From Undaria pinnatifida (lineage: Eukaryota > Sar > Phaeophyceae > Laminariales > Alariaceae), in contig JABAKD010000004.1 in the NCBI GenBank assembly GCA_012845835.1, positions 62,001-126,000 of the forward strand: a stretch of 64,000 bases of DNA, written 5' to 3'. The notes beneath the pieces were generated by a model. The model searched no databases, was not told the origin of the DNA, and saw nothing but the letters and a program-made list of their open reading frames with translations. The position numbers and the translations under genes are program-made. Shown here in pieces: positions 1-11,822 of this stretch (positions are counted from its first letter, which is position 1; the number at the start of each line of letters is the position of its first letter).

Positions 1-611
1 GATTTCGCGAGTTAGAGCCCTCCTACCCTCCTAAGCCTCCTACCTCTCCTCTGTTTCTAGTCCAAAATATGACGCGTAGCTAGCGCCTAGCGTGTGCATC
101 GGCAAGTTCGAACCAGTCGGCGAGGGTGGATAATGCGGAACCCTTCCCGCGACTGAACGATACGCCAACACCATGCTGCCTGACAGTGTGCATTCTGACA
201 CGGTAATCAGTAAGATGCTCCAGTTTCGGGAAAAAAATGGCCCCACGTTTAAAGAGGCCAAAAGTGTCTTTTATTCGACATTTCTCGCGTCTGCCGGCTT
301 TGGGCCATTGTACAACGGAAGACTTTATGCCATGATTTTGTATCTTGTTCAATGATTAGTCTAGTTGCTCCGAAAACCAATCGGTACGACGGTAGCTGCA
401 CCCCGGGAGTTCGTATCTCGTTCAATAGCAAGTCACGGCGAATCCGGACACGTCACATTATTAGGCTTTTGCACGGACTCCCGAGGGAAATCCTATAAAG
501 GGACGTTCACGGGCTCCCGTCGGTGCCTAGTCGGTATTCCACGATGTACCGCAATGTGTTGCGACATCCCATACGGGTATCCGCGGGAGCCCTAGTCCCT
601 ATATCTCGGTG

Positions 612-1098
612 TCCCGTGGGCACCCGCGAAGCCCCAGATTTTAATTCGCGTAAACCCCAGGTATCCCATGGTGGCTCTCGCGGGAGTTTCCGTGGGCACC
701 CGCACGGGCACTCGACATGTCTCAGAGTAAGTGCTATGGCTACGGTAAGAATGAAAGTACCTCATATACGCCCTGTCACGTGGGACCAATTTTTCTTCAT
801 CTGAAGTATAGACTATTGCGTGCACATCCTTAGGGTTAGGATTGTGATAATCCGACAGCGGGCGCCAAAGGCTCTTACCGCGGACACTCGTGAAGAGCCT
901 CGTCGGAGACATCGCCGGAATCAATATGGAGTATCGTACGGCGAGCAGCATGATGGTAACATCCGCAGACTACCGCGGGATTAACATCAAGCACCAGCGG
1001 TACGTCCTCCGGGCGCCCGCGAGTTCCCATGGGAGCTAAGTTGGGATATCAGGATCGCCCGTGGGAGCGAACATAGGTGTTCGCGGGTGCCCACGGGA
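612..1098. repeat. 19-bp perfect inverted repeat pair
   Basis: Positions 612-630 and 1080-1098 are perfect reverse complements (19 bp), and the match extends outward about five bases with one mismatch. The GTGGGCACCCG word recurs several more times between and around the arms. The interval (about 490 bp) could be a decayed MITE or foldback repeat. No target duplication was seen, so this is only a repeat call. Confidence 0.5.
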
Positions 1099-1630
1099 TA
1101 CCGTGGGCACGCCAGCCGGGAAACCGCGAAAAATAATATTAATGCGCATCACCCGTATGCTTTGGCGAATGTTTTTGCTGTAATGGCGAAGTCATAAGTA
1201 ATCCGCGTTGTTTGACACAAGGTCCACACCGGTTAAACGAGTCCATTCATATCGCGACGTTCTCAGGGCACGCCGCATCCAACCCATGTTTGGTCGGAGA
1301 GGGTCGGTGCAATGTAAGTGCGGGCCGATTATTCCAACTCAATCATTTAGTGTCGGTGCGAACTAAAAAGGACTCCAGAGAGGATGCTTGCTGAACGTGT
1401 CTGATCTTCCTACCTTGAGAAGGTCTCGACCTAACGAAAAAGAAATAACCTAAAATTTCAACCCAGAGAACAATTCCTGGACCTATTGTAGGCTTATAAC
1501 GAAATGATGTTGGAAAACACCAAATATTGTTTAACGTTATTGAGTACGAATAGGTCGTAACTCTAATTGAAGAGCCCCGCTAGTCAGAACCGCTGTGGCC
1601 AGAAGGGGTCACTCCTCTCGCAAAACACAG

Positions 1631-1737
1631 CATAAAGCGCATACAGCTCATACAGCTCATATGGCACATACAGCACATGCAGTACATACGGCACATACAG
1701 CACGTACAACACATACAGCACATACAGCAGCACCAAC
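1631..1737. repeat. 9-bp minisatellite (CACATACAG type)
   Basis: About eleven imperfect copies of a 9-bp unit close to CACATACAG. One plus frame reads as Ala-His-Thr repeats and a minus frame as Leu-Tyr-Val repeats. Both are products of the repeat rather than evidence of a gene. Confidence 0.8.
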
Positions 1738-2206
1738 ATGTCCAAACGATGTCCATATGCGTCGCTATTTCCTGCCGTGTTCAGCTGCGGCGCAAGTGAG
1801 CAAAATGGGCCACAGGGAACACATAGGCCGCCGAGCGCTGATGTGCTCGGACGCATATTACTTGCTTCTGAGGCTCCTCGCTTGAGGAGGTCTAAAGTAT
1901 TTCTCGCAGAAACTCACTTCGAACTGTTCATGCAGTTCTACCAACAATCCAGCAATCCCGTCGCCCTGGTATTCGGGTGTTTGCGATGTCGTTTCCAAGT
2001 TGTGTTGGCCTGAATAAGAAAAATATCAATCACTTAAACCCGCGAACATCATAACCCAAGGTCGGCCAACCCACGGGAGAGTTGGCTTTGACAAATAAAT
2101 ACACCAACGCTAGAAAAACGTAAATTCTAAAAACAAATTTCGCTGATTTTTTTTAGTTTGGGTTGGCCTTGGGTTGGCTTACAACACTGTTAATAGTAAT
2201 ATATAT

Positions 2207-3000
2207 TATTCAGGTATAGTTGGTATACCCTCGACAGGTGGTCGCACAGGCGGTCACGGGCAGCAGTATGCTACCTTGCTGGTATTGGTTGGACGATGTT
2301 CCACAGATGATAAGACCCCCAGAAGATTGATGTTGTGTAGTGGGCCGCTTAGGTGGGCAAAGAAAACCTTAGAGAACAATAGACTTCGGAGTCTAGTGGT
2401 GGTGGTGAGAGAAGTGAGAGAGGGTGGCGCACGCCCGCGCTCTCTCTCTCGTAGATACGTACTCAGACCCCGCTCCTTCGTTTGCTACAACAATAGTACT
2501 TGAAGGACCCCGTGTACAAAAACAAACAAACAACAACAACTCGTCGGGGTCCTCAAAAGAACTGGTCGTAGTTACGCCGCATTTTAGTCGAACCGTAACT
2601 TAACACACCGTGTTTTTCTATTGCTGCCTAAAACATCACCGATGCTACTACTGTTGTGCTCGGCTACTGCAACACGCTATTAGCGACCCAGTGCTACCTA
2701 CGTTGGCCGACGAATAGCGGTTAGCCGATCCCAGTTCTGGCCGGTCGTAGCTCGGGTAAACTTGCTTCTTGACTCGTCGCGATCCCGAAGCTATCGAGTG
2801 GTACTTCGTTACGTATCGTGACTCCTGCTCCATGTTTACAGCAGTATTACAGTAGTGCTACGTACTGCTTCCCCCGGCTACAGCTACCTGCTCTCCTTTG
2901 CTATAGCAGTACTGGTGCTAACTACTGCTGCCCCAGGCAACAGCAGTGGCGATGAACATTAATCAGAGATGAAGGTGTTCACGCCCTAATATCTTTAACA
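2207..3000 (-). repeat. 3' LTR of copia element
   Basis: This is the downstream LTR, 794 bp, preceded on the minus strand by the polypurine tract and flanked outside by TATAT at 2202-2206. No difference from the other LTR was seen. It should provide the polyadenylation signal, which was not located. Confidence 0.95.
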
Positions 3001-3011
3001 CTCCCCCTTAA
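3001..3011 (-). other. Polypurine tract of copia element
   Basis: On the minus strand the sequence next to the 3' LTR is TTAAGGGGGAG followed by the LTR start TG. A G-rich purine run in this position is the usual plus-strand priming site. Confidence 0.8.
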
Positions 3012-3358
3012 TGGAAATCGCACTGCTGTGGGCACTGAAAGCACCAACCAATGTTAACCTTGTCGACTGTCGATACTCGTTTTAAGTGTCTACGAAGTCA
3101 AGTAAGCGAAAACAAACTTCTAAACTACACTGGCTGTAGCTCCAACATCTTCCCGATCATCAACTAAACGCCGTGGCAACTGGGGCTCTATCCGGTAATC
3201 AAACGATCATCGGCGTCGTGAAACAGGGTCCAAACAAGCATACCGCACAGTAGAATGTATGTATTCCAAGACCGCTCATGGTCCTATAAATGTCAAACAA
3301 ATGATGCCTACCGCCTTTGTCGCCCCAGGAGCGCCTCCGTGCTGCTTCCAGATTGTCC

Positions 3359-6300
3359 TTAGGCCTTGAAGTTGTTGATCAGCCCAATGAGGTATCGGTG
3401 GCGGTGTTTGCTGAGGAACTTTGTCCCGATGTCGGCTATATTGAGCTCGGTTGGGACGTAGTGGATGCTGATTTTTTCCTCCTGTATGATCTCACGCACA
3501 TAGAACAGCCTCAGTGCCACGTGTTTCGCGCGCGAGCTGTAGGTCTTGTTTCCGGCCACGTGCAGAGCCGAAGTGTTGTCGATGTGGACCGGGATGCACT
3601 TGAATGCCTCCTCGAATCCTAGCTCCCCCATCATACCGGCACAGTAGACTGCTTCCTTTATCGCCAGTGCTGCTGCCACAAGCTCGGCCTCCATCGTTGA
3701 CTGGGCCGTCAGCCCTTGCATGCCCACTTTGAAGCTCACAGGCCCGTTGCACATCATCACGACGTACGATGAAGTTGACTTGCCGTTGTCCGGGTTGTTG
3801 CCCTAGTTGGCGTCTGAGAACGCTGTCAGCTTGAACCCTCCTTGCGAGTAGGTGATATTGAAGTCGATGCTGCCGGCGAGGTATCGAAGCAGATGCTTAG
3901 CTGCGCCCATGTGTGTTTTCGATGGCTTCGACATTGCCTTCGCTAGCTGGTTGACGCCGTAGAGGATGTCGTAGCGGCTTACTTGAGCCAAGTACATGAC
4001 GCTGCCGACGATGGACTGGTACCTCTGCGTGCCTGCTTTGCTCAGAAGGTCCCCTTACCCCTGGTTGATCGATAGCTCCGGCCCGGCTCCGATCGTGTAC
4101 ACCGGTTTGCACTCCCCCATGCCGTATGTCTCGAGTACCGACTTGGTGTAGTGCGCTTGTGAGATGGTGAGTGTTCCCTTCTCGCGGTCGCGAGTAACTT
4201 GCATTCCGAGCACCATCGAGACGTCCCCCATGCACTTCGTGTCGAAACGCCGCACCAGCTTCTCCTCCAGCTGCTTGAGCAGCACTTTGTTCTGCCCCAC
4301 CAGTAGAAGATCATCGACGTAGATGGTGAGAATGACGGTGTCCTTGTTCCAGCTTGGAAACGTTGGCTCTCTCTTGGTTTCGGGGTTGTAGATTCCATCC
4401 TTGTGCGTGTAGGTGTAGATGCAGGGGTCGGACTTGAGTGGCTTGAATCCTATGGCGACCACGAAGTCGTCGATGGTACCATGCCAGTTGGCTGGTGCCT
4501 GCGGGATTCCGTAGAGGCTCTTGCGAAGCCTCATGACTTGGTGGACTCCGTTTTTGTCTGTCTTCTCGCATCCAGGCGCCATTTTCACGAATATCGTTTC
4601 GTCGACAGGAGAGTTGAGAAATGCCGTGGGGACATCGTACTGTAACACCTCGAGGTTTTTCTCCGCCGCTAGAGCCAATACCATGCGGATGCTTTGAAGA
4701 CGACTCACAGGAGCAAACGTGCTCCCGCAGTGAACCCCTTCTACCATCCCCCAACCGAGCACCACCACTCTAGCTTTGTGTGATTCATCAGCCTTCACCT
4801 TGTAGACCCACCGTGAGCCGATGATTTTGGATCCCGGAGGGACCGAGGTGAGGGGGACGAGGTCATAGACCTGGTGCTTGATCAGGCTCGCTATCTCCTT
4901 GTCTTCGGCTGCCTCCCACAGAGCAGCCTCCGGCAGCTTCCTCGCCTCCGTAAATGTGTTCGGAACTATTTTCGCTTTCGTCTCCCCCTCCGAACGCATT
5001 TGAAGTTGCGTGTTAGTGGTGGCATAGGCGTACTCCGCGAAGGTGAGCAGTTCCTGCTTATGAGCCATGTCCGGTAGATCTGCGCCGGTGTAAAGGTTGA
5101 TCTGTTGTAGCTCGCGCAAAGTACACTCGGTCACCAGGGAAATGAGTCCCCCGGCAGCAGCCGCCGCTCGGCGCGTCACGGCAGGCGTAACCTCCAGCGT
5201 TCCACCAGCCTCCGATTTCTCCTCGGGCGTCGCTCCTCCAGTCCCTACGGCGGGCGCCCCTTCGGCGCCGCCTGCCTCCGGAAGCGGGCAATTGTCGTCA
5301 GCAGGCGACGGCGGAGGTGACTGGTGTCCGCTCAGAGGTTGTTGTCCGCTCTGCGACTGCGGTCCATCGCGTAGCAGTTGTCCTCCCTGAAGGTCACTGT
5401 GGGTGAGTTGGCGAAGCCTTGAAAGGATCTCGGCTAGTTCCGGGCTGATGGACTGCACGATCGGCGAGGTGTGGTCGTCTTGCAGAACGTTGAAGTCGAG
5501 GCGTTGTGTGAGGTCACGAACATCCCGCAGTAGATTGTCGTCCGTCATGGTCTTGTTGCTACCCCAGGTGGGATCTACGCACTCGTAGTAGTAGCTTCCC
5601 GGCGGTGGAACCCTCTGTGACGGTGTTTCCACAAAAATCACGTTCCTGCTTTCCACAACCTTGCGTGTTGCAGGGTTGTAGATGCGGTACGCCTTGCTGT
5701 CCTGACTGTAGCCGCACAGCCTCCCCTCCCAAGCCTTTCCATCGAGCTTTTTAGTGTATGTCTCAATATGGACGAACGTTCTGGTGCCGATGGTTCTGAG
5801 ACGCGACAAATCCGCCTCCTTGCCGAAAAGTGCCTTGTACGGGGTTGCCATGTCAAGCGCCGAGTGTGGTGTCAGGTTTGCAAGATAGGTGGCAGCCCAC
5901 ATCAGCTCTCCCCAGAGGAACTTCGGTAGCCCGCTGTCCACCAGCAGGCATCGAGTTATGGCCGCAAGTGTGCGACCCTGACGCTCCGACGCGCCCACCT
6001 GTTTCGGCGTGTTGGTTGCAGCAAACTCCAGCTTGATGGCGGTTTGAAGACAGTAGCTCCGAAACTCCTCTCCGGTGTACTCGCTGCCTCTGTCTGCACG
6101 ACATCGCTGGATGCGATATCCTATCGGCGCCACCACCCCCTGTGTGAAAAGCCGCAGGGACTTGGCTGCCTCTGTCTTCGATTTGAGGAGCAAGGTTTCC
6201 TTCCACTTGGTCTTCTCGTCGATGAACTTGCTTACGTACTGAAAGCCTCCTAGTGCAGTCGGTGTGATGGGTCCCAAGAGATCCGTGTATACCAGCTCGA

Positions 6301-7631
6301 AGGGTTGTTGGATGCCGAGTGTCGCCGTCTTCGGGTGAGCTTGCTGAGTGCTCTTCCCGATGGCGCAGACATCGCAGGGCGACACTCTCCCTTTGAAGCT
6401 CACGCCGTTGTCGTCGGTTTTGTTCAGAAGCTCCAAACTCTTTCCGTTGATGTGTCCCATGCGGCGGTGCCACGTATCCGCGTCCGCCTTGGCCGGTAGT
6501 GCCACGTTCGGCGCGTCCACCTCCAAGTTGAACGAGAATAGGTCGCGGGTACCCGCGACTTGTTGGAGCGGGAGGTTGAAGCGGTTGGTCTCGATGCGCA
6601 AATCATCCAGTGCGAAGACGGTGATTATGCCCTCCGATGTTGCTTCTGGGACCGAGAACAGATTTTTTCCCAGTCCGCTTACTACCACGATAGATAGTCC
6701 TACGCTCTGCCTCTGCCCATGCGTGTCGAGAGCGGTGCCACTAATGACTCCGGTGGCGTCCCCCATTAGCTTGTGGTTGCCTGCCGTGGTGATCTTGCGT
6801 GGTACGGCCAAAGTCTTGTAGTTGGACAACCGGCCCCAGAGTCCAGGGGTGATGCAGTCGTCGAAGTAGTGTTCCGATGCCCCGCTGTCCACAAGGACCA
6901 GGATGCTACCGGCGGTGACCACCCCGCCGTTGTTGTATGGATCAACCACGGCCATCGATGCCGAGAAGTCGAGCGGTTCTCCGAAAAGTCCCACCGTTGC
7001 TGCTGACGGCCCATCCAGCGGATGGTCCCTCCCGAGCATAACAAGCGGCTCGGTTCGCCGCGCGTCGTCGGATGTCTCGTCGAACGAGATGGTAGGCGCG
7101 GTGTCGTCCGCAGCAGCAGTAGTTGTCATGTATGAAAAACCTCCCTGGAATCCCCCTGCTGCCCCCGTCGGGCCTAGCGACGACGTAGACTCGCGTTGTT
7201 GTTGGCTGCTGTTGTTGAATAGACAAGGGTGGCTCATGTTGGCGAAATTTGCGTGTTGACATTCCGTTGATGGCGTTGGTGTGCTGGCACGGTTGTTGTA
7301 CGTTGGCGGGGGAGGTCTGCTGACACGGGTGCTGCATGCTGACGAAGTTCGCATGCTGGCACTGGTGCTGGATGCTGGCGACGTTGACACTGCCGTTGTT
7401 AGCCTGCTGCTGCGGTACTTTGCACTCGGCGTCGCTGTGAGTCACGGATCTGTGGAGAGAGCACCACTTGGTCCCGCTTGCGCCGCTGCCTTGTGTCTTC
7501 TTCACTGACTGCCTCCTGTTGTTCTTCTTCTTCTGGTAGTTCGGGTTGTACCTTGGGCAATCCTTTTGGTAATTACCTTGTCCTTTACAGATGTGGCACG
7601 TGATCCCGCTCATGTCACCTTGCACATGCAT
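3359..7631 (-). pseudogene. pol: copia NC-PR-IN-RT-RNase H polyprotein, broken
   Basis: The region from 7631 carries a zinc knuckle (C-x2-C-x4-N-x4-C, with Asn where His is expected) and a Trp-Cys-Ser-Leu-His segment. Near 7262 the frame shifts by +1 into a 1,111-residue segment from 7390. In it are protease DSGAS at residues 168-172, the integrase HHCC pair (H308, H313, C339, C342), the catalytic triad D370, D433, E469 (35 residues between the last two), an RT motif with D919, and YVDD at 1024-1027. A UAA at 4055-4057 and a UAG at 3803-3805 then interrupt the RNase H part in the same frame. The UAG sits where copia elements normally have Trp after the Ser-Asp-Ala motif. RNase H continues (AELVA, DNTSA, HYVPTELNIAD) to a stop at 3359-3361. 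The domains are intact except for the breaks. Confidence 0.93.
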
Positions 7632-8295
7632 GGCTCCCCGCGGCCCGCAACAGACGCTGTGCTCGAAGGACGGGAAAGGAGGTCGGCGTACATGTTTCTC
7701 ATTGTAGACATGATGTCCTCCAGTGTAAATTCACGGTCTCGAAAGCTGGTGTTCCGCACGAACTCGTACTCCGGAGGAAGAGCGGTGAGGATTATGTCGC
7801 TGAAGTAGCCGTCGGTGATTTGCTCCCCCATCTCGTATAGGCGGTTCCGGGCGGTCTCCATGCGGTACAGGAACTCGTCGGGGTCCTGCCCCCTTTGGAG
7901 CTTTGTGCTGTTTAGGCAGTCGTAAAGCTCCTGGCGAGTGGCGTTGCTGCTGGCGTTGTACTTTTTCTCCAGTGCCTTCCAAGCCTTCTGTCCGTTTCCG
8001 AGTCCCTCCCTCGCTGTGCTGCCGGCGTAGCGCTTCACCACCATGGCGGCTTCCCTGCTTGTAGCCAGAAAGAGCATGGAGTAGAGGTTGGTGTTGTTTC
8101 GCTTCCACTTGGTCAAAGTGTCGTCCTCGGTCGGGGTCGGCCTCTCCTCCCCCATCAAGATGTTGTAGATAGCAGGGGCTGTCATGTTGAGGATGGCCTT
8201 AAGCTTGTCTGCGAAGTCGATAAAGTCGTGCTTGTCCTCCCGTCGAAACGTGGGAGGCTTTTGGCTACCATCGTTACTTTGTTGGGGTCTTCCAT
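7610..8295 (-). pseudogene. gag: copia gag (capsid part), two frame breaks
   Basis: The likely start is the ATG at 8293-8295, followed by a Met-Glu-Asp-Pro-Asn start typical of copia gag. The N-terminal frame runs to about 8240 and then moves by -1 into the frame of the 8185-7610 segment, which carries a UBN2/Retrotran_gag_2-like capsid domain (residues reading LKRGQDPDEFLYRM-like in the middle). That frame ends at 7610-7612. The zinc knuckle continues in the -1 frame from about 7631. Both breaks lie in G runs where one missing G would explain the shift, so slippage, decay or sequence error are all possible. A polyA/purine tract precedes the start codon. The 611 bp between it and the LTR form the leader. 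Confidence 0.85.
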
Positions 8296-8888
8296 CCTCT
8301 TTTTTTTTCTTGTTCTTTTTTCTTTTTTTTTTTCTTTTCTCTTCACCACAACAGTAGGTTGCGGGTTTGGTTTCGAATTCACCTGCCGCCTTTATTAGCT
8401 TTGACTCTCTTCGTTTACCGCAACAGTATATTGCGGGTTTGTTTTCAATTTCGCCTTCAACTGGTGATTAGCTTAGACTTCTCGAGGTCTTTTCCTTTGC
8501 TACAATTGGTGTTGGCGTTAGCCGCAATTACCCCTTTTGCGGTCTGTCGCTGCAGTTGTTAGTAGCGGACGTTTGGATGTAGTGCAATTTCTGTCGCCCC
8601 GAGCCACCTGTTGTTACCAGATGTTTGATCACTCGACCCGATAGGATCGCAAACGCAACCACACACACGCCCCGACACAAAGTGAATCGACGCGCTATGT
8701 GTTACTATCCTGACGAGCAGTACACCGATTTGCAGATGCCTTACTCGTACTCGTACTCGTACGTAGTCGTGCAGTATTGACGTAAACTCACTTTTTTGTT
8801 CGATTTCAACCCTTGTCCAGGCCAGCTCTCAGTTAGGATCCCTCGTGGACGTCGTCTTGAGAACCCTTAGATGTGTGCACCTTGCTGT

Positions 8889-8906
8889 AGACCGAGGCTC
8901 ATAACC
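8889..8906 (-). other. Primer binding site, half-tRNA type
   Basis: Directly inside the 5' LTR the minus strand reads GGTTATGAGCCTCGGTCT. The first eleven bases are complementary to the anticodon-loop region of initiator Met tRNA (GGCTCATAACC, containing the CAU anticodon) rather than to a tRNA 3' end. Drosophila copia is known to prime from a tRNA-iMet half molecule with a very similar site. The same mechanism is inferred here. Confidence 0.7.
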
Positions 8907-9700
8907 TATTCAGGTATAGTTGGTATACCCTCGACAGGTGGTCGCACAGGCGGTCACGGGCAGCAGTATGCTACCTTGCTGGTATTGGTTGGACGATGTT
9001 CCACAGATGATAAGACCCCCAGAAGATTGATGTTGTGTAGTGGGCCGCTTAGGTGGGCAAAGAAAACCTTAGAGAACAATAGACTTCGGAGTCTAGTGGT
9101 GGTGGTGAGAGAAGTGAGAGAGGGTGGCGCACGCCCGCGCTCTCTCTCTCGTAGATACGTACTCAGACCCCGCTCCTTCGTTTGCTACAACAATAGTACT
9201 TGAAGGACCCCGTGTACAAAAACAAACAAACAACAACAACTCGTCGGGGTCCTCAAAAGAACTGGTCGTAGTTACGCCGCATTTTAGTCGAACCGTAACT
9301 TAACACACCGTGTTTTTCTATTGCTGCCTAAAACATCACCGATGCTACTACTGTTGTGCTCGGCTACTGCAACACGCTATTAGCGACCCAGTGCTACCTA
9401 CGTTGGCCGACGAATAGCGGTTAGCCGATCCCAGTTCTGGCCGGTCGTAGCTCGGGTAAACTTGCTTCTTGACTCGTCGCGATCCCGAAGCTATCGAGTG
9501 GTACTTCGTTACGTATCGTGACTCCTGCTCCATGTTTACAGCAGTATTACAGTAGTGCTACGTACTGCTTCCCCCGGCTACAGCTACCTGCTCTCCTTTG
9601 CTATAGCAGTACTGGTGCTAACTACTGCTGCCCCAGGCAACAGCAGTGGCGATGAACATTAATCAGAGATGAAGGTGTTCACGCCCTAATATCTTTAACA
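8907..9700 (-). repeat. 5' LTR of copia element
   Basis: This is the upstream LTR in transcription order, 794 bp, identical by eye to 2207-3000 at an offset of exactly 6,700. Its outer edge abuts the TATAT target duplication at 9701-9705. It should carry the promoter; no TATA box or start site could be assigned with confidence. Confidence 0.95.
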
Positions 9701-10032
9701 TATATATATATATGTGTGTTTTCGTACCCAAATCCTGCCCAGCCAATATTGAAACATCGCTAACACATATTTAAACCAAAAAGGGGTTGGTAGTTTTTAT
9801 TTATTGCAACGTTTGTTAGTGTAGGATCCCAGTCCGTCAGGAATGTCTGGGCAAAAATAACAGCTAAAAACTTGATAAATAAATACCCTACTATTTAATA
9901 AGTAATAAATAGTAACTACAGTTAGTTACCTCTATCGTAGCAGGCGTCCTAGATAGATAGCTAGATACACACTCACCAAAGAGTTGCCTGCTCCCCTTGC
10001 ACAAAGCCGCTACTGGCCCCTATGTATTGCAG
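9701..10032. other. TA repeat and intron-like sequence
   Basis: It starts with a short TA microsatellite holding the right copy of the copia target duplication. The rest is AT-rich with no open frame of note and probably belongs to the intron before the kinase exon that follows. Confidence 0.5.
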
Positions 10033-10205
10033 GTGGCCACCAAGATCCCCCGATCGTTGCGAGACCCTCTTAACCAGCTACGTGCCGAGGCAGAAATCCA
10101 CGCCGGAGCTTGGGTGCGACTGGACCACGTGCTGCGGCCACTGGGATACCTGTCTGCCCACGACCCGACGGGAGCTCCAGCAATGCTGGTGCTAGAAGTT
10201 GCCGT
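10033..10205 (+). CDS. Protein kinase exon (VAxK and helix C)
   Basis: An exon bounded by TATTGCAG at its 5' side and GCCGT|GTGAGT at its 3' side. An alternative upstream acceptor near 10003 would add about ten residues. The peptide reads VATKIPRS, fitting the kinase subdomain II lysine (VAxK). It is followed by RAEAEIH, fitting helix C with its conserved Glu, then a VLRPLGYL strand and an AMLVLEVAV end, fitting subdomains IV-V up to the hinge. The exon ends in phase 2. The exon at 15653 carries the next conserved part, so both are placed in one plus-strand gene. The exon between them, for the hinge and helix D region, was not found. The upstream glycine loop is also not seen; the copia insertion lies just upstream. 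Confidence 0.6.
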
Positions 10206-11822
10206 GTGAGTTTCAACTATTAATATGCTTAATTTCAAACGTTCGGGGGAAATGTGTTATTGAAGTGCAACTACTCCAGCGTCAATACACGGTGGGGGTT
10301 GCATTTTTTGAGCCAAACGTTTCGCACCCGGCTGAGCTCCTCATCATGTATGTAAGTAACTAAGTAAGTGTCGAACTGTCGGTTAGTAGTGATCATTATC
10401 ATGATACGACCATACATATTTGTTTTAGAAACATCGCATAGAAATGCTGGTCGTGTTGAGTGAACGATTGTCATCGAAGCCAAGTTTCGGGTGGGTGCGA
10501 TATTGAGCTCCTTGTTGTTGCGCTTGGAGCTCATTACTTTCTGATTCGCCTCGAGTGCGGGATGGGTTTTCACAGTCTAACGTAAGAACAAAATCTGAAC
10601 AGTACAACATCTTCGGTCTGAAACTCGCTAACACCTGGTAGTTCACAATTAATTAAGTGTCGTTCCCCGCTCTGAGGATGTCATAAAGCTTTGGAATTAG
10701 TGCAGATAAGGACTGGGAATGAGTAATTCAGCCTCATTTTGAAGGCCTTAATTATAAAAGATCTAGAAATTTTACGAGTCGCTACTTACTACAGTCCGAA
10801 TCTCTTTATCGTCAAAAATCAGTACCAGGTAAACTAAAGTCTGCCCGTTCTATCACACCCGTGCCGAGCTTGCCAAAGCATGGTGGGCATGTGTTTTCCC
10901 GCATTTTGTAATGTTCTAGAACGCATAACTCACGCACAAAGTTTGCTTACGAACAGTTGGTTTCGCACCCACTGGCTACCAACGCAGGCCTCTATCGGTG
11001 TTTTTGGACCAAGCAGGACCCCTTGGCCAACGTCATCTAAACTGGATCAAGGCAATCGCCCGCATCATACTTCAGGTGTAGTACGAGTACATACATGTAG
11101 CAGTATACAGACGCGAGTCAAGGTAGAGGTAGCCGTTTTGGCTTAATTATTATGTTGGTCTAAAACGGAGATTGCCATCAAAGAAAGTACCTGGGAACTA
11201 CTGTAACAGCATACTGTATGTAGTAGCAATATTAACAGGTCTGGAACGCCATTTAAATTTCCGTTTGGAACGGTTGGTCGATAAATATCTAAGCGGTGGT
11301 ATTGTCCATCCATTGCCACTTTAATGTTTCCTAAAAAAACTCGCTCTTTAGGTGAGGCAGTGAGCTCCCCAAACGGAAAGCCGCAGAAAAAACATGTTCT
11401 GACAATCATAGCTGTATGTATTGTGGTACTGTGGTTATATATATGGAAGTATCAGACCCCCCTTTTCACTTGCGGGCGGGTGACTCTGTTGCATACTTCA
11501 ATCAAAACATACTCTTCTGCACAATTTGTTTGGCGTGGGGTACTAACCATTCCAATGTTGTTTATACGGCAGGCAAAACAACACGAAAGCTAAAGACCAC
11601 ACAAAGGAAAGGTCACTTGAGCCGCTGTAAGAAGAGGCCCGGCAGATGATCCCCCTACTGTGGCCACGGTCTGCTACCGTCATCTTACAATGCCTCTGCA
11701 GCAGTACAAGATGTCGATTAGAAACATGAGAAGCACTGACCCAAGCTCGGATACGTACGAATGGGAGAGGGTGCGTTCTACACTCTGAATTCAGTACAAC
11801 GATTCCCGGGTTTTTATTTTTC
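10206..11822. other. Intron-like stretch
   Basis: It lies between the two kinase exons. Short open frames occur (for example 10880-11146 and 11324-11593) but none resembles a known domain or has both splice signals. The missing kinase exon of roughly 25-40 codons could be here. Confidence 0.4.

Larger units (their letters stand above)
1..2201. other. Stretch without a recognised gene
   Basis: No open frame here resembles a known protein and no exon with convincing splice signals was found. It holds a GC-rich inverted repeat (612-1098) and a short 9-bp-period minisatellite (1631-1737), listed separately. The last bases before the copia element are a TA-rich run that supplied the element's target site. 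Confidence 0.6.
2207..9700 (-). mobile_element. Complete Ty1/copia LTR retrotransposon
   Basis: The element is 7,494 bp and is transcribed from the minus strand. Two 794-bp direct repeats (2207-3000 and 8907-9700) are identical on visual comparison. They are flanked by a 5-bp target duplication TATAT (2202-2206 and 9701-9705) inside a TA-rich tract. On the minus strand the LTR begins TGTTAAAG and ends CTGAATA, so it is TG..TA, not the usual TG..CA. Next to the LTRs are a primer binding site (8889-8906) and a polypurine tract (3001-3011). Domain order is gag, zinc knuckle, protease, integrase, RT, RNase H, which defines copia. Identical LTRs imply recent insertion, yet the coding part has three frame breaks and two stop codons. 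Confidence 0.96.

Noticed and set aside
5097-5390. Plus-strand frames across the copia pol region
   Set aside because: They are antisense shadows of the minus-strand polyprotein, which carries all the recognisable motifs.
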